Assembly (NCBI GenBank): GCA_020832305.1
Contig: JAFIEV010000008.1
Location: 1-53,249 of the forward strand
Source: Cyclobacteriaceae bacterium
GTDB lineage: Bacteria > Bacteroidota > Bacteroidia > Cytophagales > Cyclobacteriaceae
Length of the DNA: 53,249 bases
Reading direction: 5' to 3'
Part shown: positions 1 through 9,065 of the stretch, piece after piece
Numbering within the stretch: position 1 is the first letter of the stretch
Layout: each line of letters begins with the position of its first letter
The notes under the pieces: model-generated
Database searches by the model: none
Told to the model about the DNA's origin: nothing
The model's input: the letters and a program-made list of their open reading frames with translations, nothing else
Made by a program: the position numbers and the translations under genes

Positions 1-333
1 TCCCATGCGTACATGTATTTTTCCATTGGTATTGATACCTTCTCCTCTTTCGTTGTGCAATTTGGTCAGATCTACGATATGGCGCATGGTTTCGGTGGCA
101 GGGTCAAACTCATAGAAGTGGGCTGCTTCGGCATGGGTACACAGCCCGATATATATTTTACCGCTTTTTGCACCGTATAGTGCACTCCACATGCTCTCCT
201 CCCTGTGATCACCAACGAAGTAGTAGTGATCCATTTTTACTTCTTCGTTGGCAATTTTACTTTGAATCTGAGCCTGAGCTTTATACCCTGCCGAAAATAA
301 AAGGGCAACCGCCAGTAATGTGATATTTTTCAT
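1..333 (-). CDS. Secreted protein, possibly beta-propeller, 5' part only
   Basis: Open minus-strand frame starting at ATG 333 and running off the left edge, so 111 N-terminal residues are visible. Residues 1-20 form a Sec signal peptide (MKNITLLAVALLFSAG, then an AQAQ cleavage region), so the product is exported. The mature part has short repeating strand-like stretches (WSALYGAKSGKIYIG; FYEFDPATETMRHIVDL) of the kind seen in beta-propeller blades, including those of propeller-type polysaccharide lyases. That resemblance is only by eye. The gene starts 40 bp downstream of the glycosidase at 374-1900 on the same strand and looks like the next member of the polysaccharide operon. If it is a lyase it would supply the unsaturated ends that the GH105 enzyme of this locus needs, but the visible part cannot prove this. 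Confidence 0.75.
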   Translation of the reverse strand, partial: MKNITLLAVALLFSAGYKAQAQIQSKIANEEVKMDHYYFVGDHREESMWSALYGAKSGKIYIGLCTHAEAAHFYEFDPATETMRHIVDLTKLHNERGEGINTNGKIHVRMG

Positions 334-373
334 GATTTATCAAATTATTTCTTATCAACTATTTGTTTTATGA

Positions 374-1900
374 TTATCCAACTATCAGCTCTTTTTCCAT
401 AATAAGATACGGGTAATCTGTTAAGGGAAGTTTTTGAAAAAACTGGGCTTCGTGGCTAATTCTCCATTTATCCTCATCGTAATACTTTGTGCAGTTGTTT
501 TTTAGATCATAAATATTTCCTGAAAGTAAATCTACCAACACTGGTTCATCAAAGCCATTTCCTTCCCAATCCCAAAGTATTAAATCGGTATTTTCCACTT
601 TATAATTATCGGTTGCTTTTACCGTTTTCCAGTAAGCTAGAATTTTCCCTCCACCAGTATTCAACATTGTAGTATATGACTTTTCAATAGTCTCTCCATT
701 GCCCGCTCCGAATACTTTATATTTCTCTTCAATTGTCATATCGTTGCTTTCAGTGCAATGAACGATCGCATTTCTTACACTTACATCTCCATAAATGGCA
801 CTTCCCAGATTTTGCAAAGCATAGAAGCAAACCTTAGGCTCAACATGGGGTTTCACACGAAGTATTCCTTTATAGTTCACTTTTCCAGAACCTTTTGGAT
901 AGTCATGTAAATCGACAATTAAAAACCAAAGCGACATATCAAGTCCCAATGAACAGTCGGTAATCAGACGGCGCAGCATAATTTTTGCCTGAATATTTTC
1001 TGTCCATGGGGGTTCTCCAGCAAATCCGGTAGAGTTTGGTTGGGAAGGAAACCCATTTTCACCCTGCCATAATTTAATGGAAGGATCATACTGGTCTATA
1101 AATTTTCGTAAAGCTTTAATTCGATCATTATAATTTTCAGGAACAGTCCCATAAGGGTGAAAAGAAAATATATCAATCTCTTTACCCAAACCGTTTTCAA
1201 AAAGTGAACGGATAAAGGTAAATGGCAAGCGAGATAGTACGCCACCGATGATAACAGCACCAGGACAATTTTCACGAATAATCGGTGCTGTATGTCTGAC
1301 AAGGTTCACATACTTTTCAGGGTCAGTTTCACCAGGGCTCCAAAACCCACGTAAATTAGGTTCGTTCCAGATTTCATAAAACTGTATTTTGTTTCTATAT
1401 CTGATGGCTAATTCCTTTACAAACTTTTTCCAGGCCGTGAAAGTCTCATCATTGACCAATGGATGGTAGCCCACCCCACCTTTACTTTCATTATAATTGG
1501 GGTTTCCATATCCTACATTAAAAAATGGTGTAAACCCTCTCTCTATTAAACCATCAACACTTTCGTCCAGCCAATGCCAGTCATATATACCTTTTTCTCT
1601 CTCTACGCGAGCCCATCCTGTTTGAAGCCTTGCCCATTTTACAGATAAATTGTTCATCCATGGATAGATTTCCTTTGTATCCCATAAATCCCGGTCCAAT
1701 GTCTCACAACCGATACCAAAGGGTGATTTGTTAATATCCTTAGGGGAATTTATTTGAATTTTTCCAAGTTGGGGTAAAGATAAAGTAGAATTATTCCCTG
1801 AAATTGAAGTAACCTCTGATATATCATTGCTAAGTCCCAAGGTTGGTATCGATGTCAATACTGAAATGTTTTTTAGAAAATTACGTCTGCTGCTTTTCAT
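374..1900 (-). CDS. GH39-like glycoside hydrolase with Tat-type signal
   Basis: 508-residue exported glycosidase with a (beta/alpha)8 clan GH-A look. The N-terminus has SRRNFLK followed by a hydrophobic stretch, a twin-arginine signal, unlike the Sec signals of its neighbours. The putative acid/base is Glu180 in IWNEPNLRG and the putative nucleophile is Glu281 in WQGENGFPS. It is a clear paralogue of the protein at 21840-23267: both share a GxETLDRD segment near residue 65, a GWA..E..KGxYDWxWLD segment, the YGNP motif and the WQGENG motif. The family is nearest to GH39 (beta-xylosidase/alpha-iduronidase type), but the exact family and substrate cannot be fixed by reading. It lies downstream of the SusCD pair and the second GH39-like gene in the same orientation, so it probably trims imported oligosaccharides in the periplasm. 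Confidence 0.8.
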   Translation of the reverse strand: MKSSRRNFLKNISVLTSIPTLGLSNDISEVTSISGNNSTLSLPQLGKIQINSPKDINKSPFGIGCETLDRDLWDTKEIYPWMNNLSVKWARLQTGWARVEREKGIYDWHWLDESVDGLIERGFTPFFNVGYGNPNYNESKGGVGYHPLVNDETFTAWKKFVKELAIRYRNKIQFYEIWNEPNLRGFWSPGETDPEKYVNLVRHTAPIIRENCPGAVIIGGVLSRLPFTFIRSLFENGLGKEIDIFSFHPYGTVPENYNDRIKALRKFIDQYDPSIKLWQGENGFPSQPNSTGFAGEPPWTENIQAKIMLRRLITDCSLGLDMSLWFLIVDLHDYPKGSGKVNYKGILRVKPHVEPKVCFYALQNLGSAIYGDVSVRNAIVHCTESNDMTIEEKYKVFGAGNGETIEKSYTTMLNTGGGKILAYWKTVKATDNYKVENTDLILWDWEGNGFDEPVLVDLLSGNIYDLKNNCTKYYDEDKWRISHEAQFFQKLPLTDYPYLIMEKELIVG

Positions 1901-1911
1901 GTGAATATAAT

Positions 1912-2022
1912 TTATTTTAAAATGGCCACTACCTGTCCAGATTTTAGTCGGGATGGAATCGTCAATTTATTTTCATACCAGCAATACCAATCATGCACAT
2001 CACAACTAATCCTAAACCTGAA
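1912..2022 (-). pseudogene. Orphan C-terminal protein fragment
   Basis: Between the two glycosidase genes a minus-strand frame of 36 codons with no start codon reads like a real protein end: it contains DVHDWYCWYENK and finishes IPSRLKSGQVVAILK before TAA. Upstream in the same frame come TAG and TGA, then the TAA of the 2032-3639 glycosidase. That enzyme already ends in a normal GH39-like C-terminus, so the fragment is probably the last strand pair of a different, deleted gene. I do not recognise its family. Confidence 0.4.
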
Positions 2023-2031
2023 CTATCAGCA

Positions 2032-3639
2032 TTAATATATTTCAATCTCGATAAGAGATACCGCATTGCATGGCAGGTCAAACTTTATTCCCTTCATGTC
2101 TCTTACAGCCAGGGTTTCAGGCTTTTTCATCATCTCCAGATCCATACGTGATTTAATGGCATCAACCTGCATAGGATATGGCAGTTTCGGAGAACCGAGT
2201 TCCTTAAAAATGGTGTAAGCATTGCTATGCTGTTGGTCTATTCGCCAGTGATTGATCAAAACTTTAGCATTCGGCTTCCATTCATGCTTAATATTCAAAT
2301 CAATTGAATACGATTGACCCTCCCCATAAATCTTATCATGCTGGTAATTGGAAACAACAATTGAGATTTTGTTCTCATCCTTAGTGGCAAAAGAAGTTAT
2401 GTGTTGGTTAGCAGACGATGCATCGATCCTAAGCAAATTGTCACCCAAACGATTTAGAAGTTTGTAGGCATTTAGAATGGGTTTATGAAATCCGCTTTTT
2501 GTATGCAGCGTACGATAACCCATAAAGTCTGACTCCGCAATTGTTTCATATCCAGATGAGCAAAAAGTAAAGCCATCAAGTAATCTGTCATTGGTCTGTC
2601 TGATATCGATATGTCTGGCCACAAGTGAAGTTAAAAAAGCAGCGCCGTATTCTGAATTGCGAACATCTGCTGTAGGCCGGGTACTTACACCTGTTGTGCC
2701 GCCCGAGCTTATTCCCCATTCTTCAATATGGATGGGTACATTGCGCAGTACAGGATAAGCATCCCGCATATCTGCCAGTCGAAACTGCTGTTCGAGCATA
2801 TAATCCAAATCCGGAAAATCTCTGCCGGGGCCACCTCCGCCGCCGCTGCCTCCATAGGTATGAACGGCCAGGTAATCGATTGGTGACCCTTTTTTACCAG
2901 TGGCATGGTTTATCCCATTAGCGACATGCTCTAAAAAGAATTTAAAATTTTCAGGATTATTATAGGTTCCGGTACTGGTTAAAGCCGGACCTCCGATTTT
3001 TATTGCAGGGTTAACAGATTTTACGGCATGGGCAAAATGATCATATAAAACAAGGTATTCTTTCTGGTTGCTTTCATGCCAGAAACCCCGGTGATCCGGC
3101 TCATTCCAGCATCTGAAAGTCCAGTCTTTCACCTGATCCCAGCCATATTTACTTATTACATGCTTTGTAAAGTCTGCACATAAATCCTGCCATTGCACAT
3201 AATCTTTTGGTGGGGAGATGCAAACCAAGCCGCCATAGGGCCTTTTTTTAACCGATTCGGGATACAGCGCCAATTCGTAGGGCATACCAAAAAAAACTAC
3301 ATTCAATTTATTGCCGGTAGCCAGTATAATCTCGGCCATTTGATCAAAATGAGACCAGTCATATGTGATTTTTCCGGAATCATCTAATCTGAAAGCCCTT
3401 TCCGGTTGGTTATATATACGTATGTACTGCCGGGCAGCTCCACTTTCTGCCAGCATATTAACAAAGTCCTTGCCCCATTCGGTGAGCAGAAATTCTGTTG
3501 GATGAATAATCTGACGGGCCCAGAAAGGCTCCAGTTTGCCTACAACTGATGTTGTATCTACTTTAATGCTTACTGTGTCCTCCTTTACAGAAAATCCAAA
3601 AAAAAGTATCGTCACTAAAACAATTATTAATTTATTCAT
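2032..3639 (-). CDS. GH39-like glycoside hydrolase
   Basis: About 535 residues from the chosen start MNKLIIVLVTILFFG, which gives a proper Sec signal peptide; the open frame continues 16 codons further upstream without signal features. The catalytic domain is of GH39 type: acid/base Glu about residue 180 in CWNEPDHRGFW, nucleophile Glu about residue 306 in IHIEEWGIS, plus an AVHTYGGSGGGGG loop. The C-terminal 120 residues look like the beta-sandwich that usually follows the barrel. Family members are beta-xylosidases and alpha-L-iduronidases, so a uronic-acid or xylose-containing glycan would fit. It follows susD after a 189-bp gap that holds a strong stem-loop, and is probably part of the same transcript at reduced level. 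Confidence 0.85.
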   Translation of the reverse strand: MNKLIIVLVTILFFGFSVKEDTVSIKVDTTSVVGKLEPFWARQIIHPTEFLLTEWGKDFVNMLAESGAARQYIRIYNQPERAFRLDDSGKITYDWSHFDQMAEIILATGNKLNVVFFGMPYELALYPESVKKRPYGGLVCISPPKDYVQWQDLCADFTKHVISKYGWDQVKDWTFRCWNEPDHRGFWHESNQKEYLVLYDHFAHAVKSVNPAIKIGGPALTSTGTYNNPENFKFFLEHVANGINHATGKKGSPIDYLAVHTYGGSGGGGGPGRDFPDLDYMLEQQFRLADMRDAYPVLRNVPIHIEEWGISSGGTTGVSTRPTADVRNSEYGAAFLTSLVARHIDIRQTNDRLLDGFTFCSSGYETIAESDFMGYRTLHTKSGFHKPILNAYKLLNRLGDNLLRIDASSANQHITSFATKDENKISIVVSNYQHDKIYGEGQSYSIDLNIKHEWKPNAKVLINHWRIDQQHSNAYTIFKELGSPKLPYPMQVDAIKSRMDLEMMKKPETLAVRDMKGIKFDLPCNAVSLIEIEIY

Positions 3640-3726
3640 GAGAATTTGATAGGAATTAAAATAATACGACAACGACAATTCATGCATTTATTTGCAGCAT
3701 GATATCAAATAAAAATTGAGTACAAG

Positions 3727-3756
3727 CATCAGCCAGGGTAAACTCCCTGGCTGATG
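3727..3756 (-). other. Intercistronic stem-loop downstream of susD
   Basis: Arms CATCAGCCAGGG (3727-3738) and CCCTGGCTGATG (3745-3756) form a perfect 12-bp stem with a 6-nt loop. On the minus transcript it is not followed directly by a U tract, so it is more likely a processing or attenuation hairpin than a full terminator. Position between susD and the first glycosidase fits the common pattern in which susCD mRNA is more abundant than the downstream enzyme genes. Confidence 0.7.
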
Positions 3757-3828
3757 ATGTAATTCAAATGGAATCAATAAATCTCAATTATTATTCCTTT
3801 CTACCTTTTAGACGCTCAGCGAATAGTA

Positions 3829-5553
3829 TCAATTGTAGCCGGGATTTTGCCTGAATTCGGCATCTTTATTGGCTTCAATTTCTGAAAAAGGCACAGGAAA
3901 AACACTATGATGATTTTGGATTTGAGGGCCATTGAGCGGATTATATTTCCTTACCCTTTCAACCAGAAGACCCATTCGGGCTAAGGTAATCCTTCTGGAT
4001 TCTTCAAAAGTAAGTTCTCTGGCGCGCTCATCCAGAATATAGTCAATATTCATTTCAGCAGGTGTTGCCGGCACTGCATTGGCCCTGGCCCTTATAATGT
4101 TCACATCATTGGCAGCATTGGGAAAATCCCCTTTCCTGACGTAAGCCTCTGCCCTTAGCAGTATGGTTTCAGGCAGACGGATATAGTACATATCTCTGTA
4201 AGTACCTCCTGCCGTTGCTCTTAAGGTTAAATCTGCCGGATTTTCCATTAATCCTTCCGGGTGTTGTCCCGGAGTAGTAATTTTGGAAGGGAATGGATAC
4301 CATCTCCAAAACTGACCAGGTCTCCAGTTTGCGCCTGGATGATCCAGAATACTGAGGCCAAAAAAAGCAGATCGGGGATCCGAAAAAATAAAATCTCGTA
4401 CGATATTATAGGATGAAGTCCGAATATCAGGACTGTTAACAATTCTGTTGTCTTCATTCGGATTTAAACCCCAAACATCATATAAGTAGTATTCAGTAGG
4501 CTGGATAAACCCTGCCCCTCTGCCTCCGGCATTTAAGGTAGAAGCACCTAAGCCATTGAGTAGGGCAGGCCGGTTATCTGGTGATTGTAATGAGTTATTC
4601 GAAGGGGCAACACAACGTTCAAGGCGATTTAAACGAGCTGCGCCAACACCACCGGCCGATTCCAGTCCTCCGCCCAGAACGTCAAGTTCATACTGGATGA
4701 CCCAAATGCCTTCCGTATTTCCCTGAGAACGGTTTTGATTGTTTACCCTGAATAAATCCCAATACACATCGCCGGGTTGGGTACGCAGGCTCCCAAATCG
4801 CTCTGTCATCAGGGCAAGTCCTGAATTATTGATTACCTCATTTGCAGCGGCAATGGCATTGTCGTATTCGCCCAATGCTATATAGGTTTCAGCCAACAGG
4901 TGATATGCAACCGGCTTTGATAATTTGCCATTTGCCACCTGATCTATAGCGGGAAGATTGGCCGCCGCTTCCTGACTATCTTCAATAATCTGCCTTAGTA
5001 TAGTTTCCTTTGACGTTCTGACAAAGTCGAACCTTGGCGAAGTAACCTCTTCCAGCTGCAGTGGAACATCCCCGTATAAATATACCAGAAATCTGTAAGC
5101 CCAGGCTCGAAATAATTTAGCTTCAGCTTGAACCAGAGACCTTTGTTCAGCTGTTAACCTCGATTCAGGAAGTCTGGAAATTATGGTATTTGCATCTGAT
5201 ACTACTTTATACCAGCTCACCCAGTGAGACCTAACCAGCCCTGATTGTGGCGTAATAACAGCATTGTAATCTCCGATTCGATTCGCATCCAACCTGCCGT
5301 TATAGGCAATATCTGTGGCTAAAAAATCACATTCATGAAGACCATTGTTTTCTACACTTTGCATCTGCCTCACCCTCGCATATAAACCGGTCAGCGCTGA
5401 TTGGTAATGTTGAAAGGTAACAAATGAATTTTCAGGGCTGAAAAAATCCAATGGAACCTCCTCCAGGAATTCATCTTCATTACAAGAAGAAACCATGAGA
5501 ATCGTTGCCATTAAAATATACAGTAATCTATATTTAATTAAAATATTTTTCAT
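3829..5553 (-). CDS. SusD/RagB-family surface glycan-binding lipoprotein
   Basis: 574 residues, standard for the family. The N-terminal signal ends in a lipobox (MVSSC), followed by the acidic NEDEFLEEVPLDFFSPENSF start typical of SusD proteins exported to the cell surface. TPR-like helices follow (for example AEAKLFRAWAYRFLVYLYGDVPL and the KPVAYHLLAETYIALGEYDNAI region), then the C-terminal RRITLARMG segment characteristic of SusD/RagB. It binds oligosaccharide and forms the lid of the SusC transporter encoded immediately upstream; the gap between the two genes is only 18 bp. Its specificity cannot be read from sequence; context suggests a uronic-acid-containing glycan. Confidence 0.95.
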   Translation of the reverse strand: MKNILIKYRLLYILMATILMVSSCNEDEFLEEVPLDFFSPENSFVTFQHYQSALTGLYARVRQMQSVENNGLHECDFLATDIAYNGRLDANRIGDYNAVITPQSGLVRSHWVSWYKVVSDANTIISRLPESRLTAEQRSLVQAEAKLFRAWAYRFLVYLYGDVPLQLEEVTSPRFDFVRTSKETILRQIIEDSQEAAANLPAIDQVANGKLSKPVAYHLLAETYIALGEYDNAIAAANEVINNSGLALMTERFGSLRTQPGDVYWDLFRVNNQNRSQGNTEGIWVIQYELDVLGGGLESAGGVGAARLNRLERCVAPSNNSLQSPDNRPALLNGLGASTLNAGGRGAGFIQPTEYYLYDVWGLNPNEDNRIVNSPDIRTSSYNIVRDFIFSDPRSAFFGLSILDHPGANWRPGQFWRWYPFPSKITTPGQHPEGLMENPADLTLRATAGGTYRDMYYIRLPETILLRAEAYVRKGDFPNAANDVNIIRARANAVPATPAEMNIDYILDERARELTFEESRRITLARMGLLVERVRKYNPLNGPQIQNHHSVFPVPFSEIEANKDAEFRQNPGYN

Positions 5554-5571
5554 TTTCGTAGAATTTAATGG

Positions 5572-8500
5572 TTAAAATGAAAGATCAATACCCAAAGAAT
5601 AGGACTTCATCAATGGAAATGCATTCCCTGAGGCAATGCCTATTCCTGTTTCAGGGTCCCAGCCATCCCAGTTGGTAAATGTCAACAAGTTTTTACCACT
5701 TATAAATATTTTGGCATTTTTAAAACCTATTCTGCTGGCAATGTCATTCGATAAATTATAGGACAATGAGATGTCCTGTAACCTTACGAAAGAACGTTGC
5801 TGATAGCGTTGTGCCTGGTTTTGAAATGGAGAACCTTCCCAAGGCAAGGCAAAAGTTGCATTTGGATTATTTGGAGACCAAAGGTCGAGGAAATCAAACC
5901 AGTTGGCGTTTGTGGCATTGCCCGGCGTATTAAATCCACCTGTAGGATGGTTGGCTGCCATATATCCAAATCTTCCACCCTGAATTGAATTGATAAAAAA
6001 CCTGAATGTAAACTGCTTGTATCGCAATGTATTTTGCACACCAAACTGATAAGCCGGTTCGCGAAAACCCAGGATGGTTCTGTCATTTTCTATGGAAATC
6101 CTGCCATCCTCATTTTGATCAACTATTCGGTAACTCCCAGGCTGAAAGCCTGCCATGCGATCATCATCCACCTGCCAGATACCATCAACCTGGTAGTCAA
6201 AAATGGCGCCAATAGACCGTCCAATAAACAAACCACTCGCGATTAGGTCATCCTCAATCCCATCGCCATCCTTATCTTCGCCCAATAAACGGTTGATTTT
6301 ATTTCTGTTTCTAGTGTAGTTAAATGCAATTTCCCAGGTAAAGTCATTTTTCTTAATGGGCGTGCCGTTTATCAACAGCTCATAACCTTCATTTCTGATT
6401 TCTCCGATGTTGGTTAACACATTTCCAAAACCTGAGGTTTGCGGAATGATCATTGTCCAGAGTAAATCCCGGGTATAAGAATCGTAGTATTCAAAATTTC
6501 CACTAATTCGGTTATTCAGCAAAGTAAAATCCAATCCAAAATTCAATCCAACCGTTTTTTCCCATCCGAGTTGGTTATTTGCCAGTGAAGTAGTTGTCCT
6601 GCCTACGGATGTTGAACCGCCATCACCAAACACATACCACAAATTCTCAGGAGTTATAACCCTGGCCAGCGAGCTGTATCTACCGGGCCTGTTGCCATTT
6701 TCACCATAACTGGCCCTGAACTTCAAATAATCGACAAAAGGCGCATTGAAAAAACTTTCTTCCGATAAGGCCCAACCCAGACCAATGGAAGGGAATATGG
6801 CAAATTTATTGTCCCTTGAAAACCCACTGAATCCATCTCTTCTTAACGTTGCCGTTAAAAGATATCTTTCATCATAATTATAACTCAATCTGGCCATCTG
6901 ATATAACAATGCTTCATCCCATGCACTGGATTCTATGCGTTGAATTTCTGCCAGGGAAAGGTTATTGTATGAAAGGGTTAGATCTTCATATCCCTGGCCG
7001 GTAGCTGCTGTACGCTCAAATTGAGCTGTTTGAAAACCATATACAAAAGTTGCGTTTAAGCTGTGTTTCTGGAACTGCTTTGTGTAATTCACAATATTGT
7101 CAAGGTTGTGCTCTATGTTCAGGGAATTAAATTTAAAAGCTTCACCTGTTTGACCGGCTCCAAATATCCTTGAGCCATAATCCCTTGCAAAGACAGTATT
7201 GTTACCGTAGTTGATTCGATAGGTAAGGCCTTCAACTCCTGGAACATTAAACACTGCATAGAAATTGCCTACAATTCTGTTGCGCTTTTGCAGATTGTCA
7301 TTGGTCGGGCTAATCAAAACGTTGACATTATTATCTGCCACCGGATTAACGATGAAATTGCCTTCTTCGTCATAGGGTAAAACCAAAGGAGAAGTGCGTA
7401 CCAGGGTATTCATGGTTGGCGCTTCCCCTGACCTGTCGCTAAAAGTACTTGCCAGATTAGCCCCAATGGTCAGCCAATCGGTAATTTTATTATCAATATT
7501 CAACCTGAAAGTAAATCGCCTGAAATTATCATTGATAATAAAGCCCCGGTCATTGGTATACCCGGCTGACATGTAAAATGTGGTTCTGTCACTACCCCCT
7601 GAGGCAGATAAAGTGTGGCTGTTTATATAGGCCGACCTTGTAACCGCATCATACCAGTCAAAATCGGTGCCATTGTTCAATCCCTCCAGTAATGGAGGAT
7701 TCATCAGCGATTGACCGAAGTCCCAATTCGGATTTCTTTCGGTATATCCCGATTCCGGGGTAAAAGCATTTCGCCATTCGACGTTTCTAACTTTTTCGAG
7801 ATAATCGTCTCTTCCCAACAAACGGGCATTGTTCGAAGGAGCGGAAGTGGCTGTAAACCCCGAATAATTAAAGGTGGGTTTTCCCTTGGCTCCTGGTTTG
7901 GTAGTAACCAAAATAACTCCATTTGCAGCTAAGGAGCCATAAATTGCCCTGCTGCTGGCATCTTTCAGTACTTCTACACTGGCGACATCACTCGGATTGA
8001 TGTCAGAGAATCTGCCTGAAAAGATCATTCCGTCTACAATTATTAATGGTGCTCTACTGCCACTGAGAGTTGATTGTCCTCTGATTTCAATGGAATTTTC
8101 CTGTCCGGGTCTGTTGATTTGACCTATGGATACACCTGGCACAGAGCCTTGTAAAGATTGCAAAAGATTTACATTGGGTGCTTCTTTAAATGCTTCCAGA
8201 TTGGCCGAAGCCGATGAGCCCACGATATCGGTTTTTTTCATGGTTCCAAAACCCACCACAACAATTTCATCAAGAGCTGTAATATCTGCCGTAAGAGTAA
8301 TATTAATTACACTTCTGTTTCCCACTACTACCTCCTCTGATATATAGCCTACAGAGCTAAATGCCAAGACGGTGCCACTTGCTGGGATCTCCAGTGAATA
8401 CCTTCCCTGAATGTCCGTAACGGTACCCTGGTTGGTTCCTTTAATCACAACATTCACGCCCGGTAAGGCCTCATTTCCTGCATCTGAAGCCAAAACGGTC

Positions 8501-8928
8501 CCGGTTACAGTTATGGTTTGCTCCACTACTTCAATTCTTTCTGCGATTTCTGCATTTCGGCCTGTAATAGCATTTACATTGATGACTTCATTAATTTGTC
8601 TGAAACGAAGATTGGTTTGCTTGGATATTTCTAAAAGGATGTCTGCCAGTGTAGCATTTTCTGCATGTACTGTAATGGTTCCCAAACGCTTAATCAATCG
8701 GTCGTCGTAAAAAAAATTGTATTCGGTTTTTGATTCAATCAATGCAAAGACTTCTTTAAGATCTTTTGATTCCACCTGAATACTCATGGAATAGTCCTTT
8801 ACGCTTTTGCGGGTTTGGGCGCTACCATCGTGTGCTATCAATACGCCTATAAATAGACATTGTATGATACCTCCATATAAAGTGAATTTTGACAGCATAG
8901 TAATTAGCTGAAGTAATGATTTTTTCAT
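5572..8928 (-). CDS. SusC/RagA TonB-dependent transporter with STN domain
   Basis: 1118 residues. Order of domains: signal peptide (ends near SAQT, residue 38); STN domain at about 50-115 (DLKEVFALIESKTEYNFFYDD); CarboxypepD_reg-like beta-sandwich at about 140-215 (GTVTDIQGRYSLEIPASG); TonB box DEIVVVGFGTMKK near 220; plug domain with SLQGSVPGV and the IEIRGQSTLSG segment; then a long barrel to a C-terminal aromatic LGIDLSF. It imports oligosaccharides across the outer membrane with SusD. The STN domain is the part that contacts a FecR-type anti-sigma factor, and fecR and an ECF sigma gene lie just upstream in the same orientation, so substrate passage probably induces the locus. Confidence 0.95.
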   Translation of the reverse strand: MKKSLLQLITMLSKFTLYGGIIQCLFIGVLIAHDGSAQTRKSVKDYSMSIQVESKDLKEVFALIESKTEYNFFYDDRLIKRLGTITVHAENATLADILLEISKQTNLRFRQINEVINVNAITGRNAEIAERIEVVEQTITVTGTVLASDAGNEALPGVNVVIKGTNQGTVTDIQGRYSLEIPASGTVLAFSSVGYISEEVVVGNRSVINITLTADITALDEIVVVGFGTMKKTDIVGSSASANLEAFKEAPNVNLLQSLQGSVPGVSIGQINRPGQENSIEIRGQSTLSGSRAPLIIVDGMIFSGRFSDINPSDVASVEVLKDASSRAIYGSLAANGVILVTTKPGAKGKPTFNYSGFTATSAPSNNARLLGRDDYLEKVRNVEWRNAFTPESGYTERNPNWDFGQSLMNPPLLEGLNNGTDFDWYDAVTRSAYINSHTLSASGGSDRTTFYMSAGYTNDRGFIINDNFRRFTFRLNIDNKITDWLTIGANLASTFSDRSGEAPTMNTLVRTSPLVLPYDEEGNFIVNPVADNNVNVLISPTNDNLQKRNRIVGNFYAVFNVPGVEGLTYRINYGNNTVFARDYGSRIFGAGQTGEAFKFNSLNIEHNLDNIVNYTKQFQKHSLNATFVYGFQTAQFERTAATGQGYEDLTLSYNNLSLAEIQRIESSAWDEALLYQMARLSYNYDERYLLTATLRRDGFSGFSRDNKFAIFPSIGLGWALSEESFFNAPFVDYLKFRASYGENGNRPGRYSSLARVITPENLWYVFGDGGSTSVGRTTTSLANNQLGWEKTVGLNFGLDFTLLNNRISGNFEYYDSYTRDLLWTMIIPQTSGFGNVLTNIGEIRNEGYELLINGTPIKKNDFTWEIAFNYTRNRNKINRLLGEDKDGDGIEDDLIASGLFIGRSIGAIFDYQVDGIWQVDDDRMAGFQPGSYRIVDQNEDGRISIENDRTILGFREPAYQFGVQNTLRYKQFTFRFFINSIQGGRFGYMAANHPTGGFNTPGNATNANWFDFLDLWSPNNPNATFALPWEGSPFQNQAQRYQQRSFVRLQDISLSYNLSNDIASRIGFKNAKIFISGKNLLTFTNWDGWDPETGIGIASGNAFPLMKSYSLGIDLSF

Positions 8929-8967
8929 ACTTTTGATAAGTTTTAGTTAGAAATGATTAGAACTCGC

Positions 8968-9039
8968 GACCACCTGTTGAAATTGGACCCTTCTCTGGGT
9001 GGTCTAAAGCCGAGGATTTCTTAAATCTTCGGTTTTTTT
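8968..9039. other. Two inverted repeats between fecR and susC
   Basis: GACCACC (8968-8974) pairs with GGTGGTC (8998-9004) across a 23-nt spacer. Next to it AAGCCGAGGATTT (9007-9019) pairs, with G-T wobbles, to AAATCTTCGGTT (9023-9034), followed on the plus strand by a run of T. The 137-bp interval is the leader of the susC transcript. The second hairpin has terminator form only on the plus strand, where no gene ends, so a leader or mRNA-stability role on the minus transcript is more likely. No direct evidence of function. Confidence 0.45.
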
Positions 9040-9065
9040 ATTATTAATCTGCCATATTGTATTTT

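Noticed and set aside
3691-3716. Third possible AraC operator (ATTTGCAGCATGATA upstream of the GH39-like gene at 2032-3639)
   Set aside because: One half-site resembles copy 2, but the second TTTGC is missing at 21 bp.
9007-9039. Terminator between fecR and susC
   Set aside because: The T run follows the stem only on the plus strand, where no gene ends; on the minus transcript it is not a terminator.
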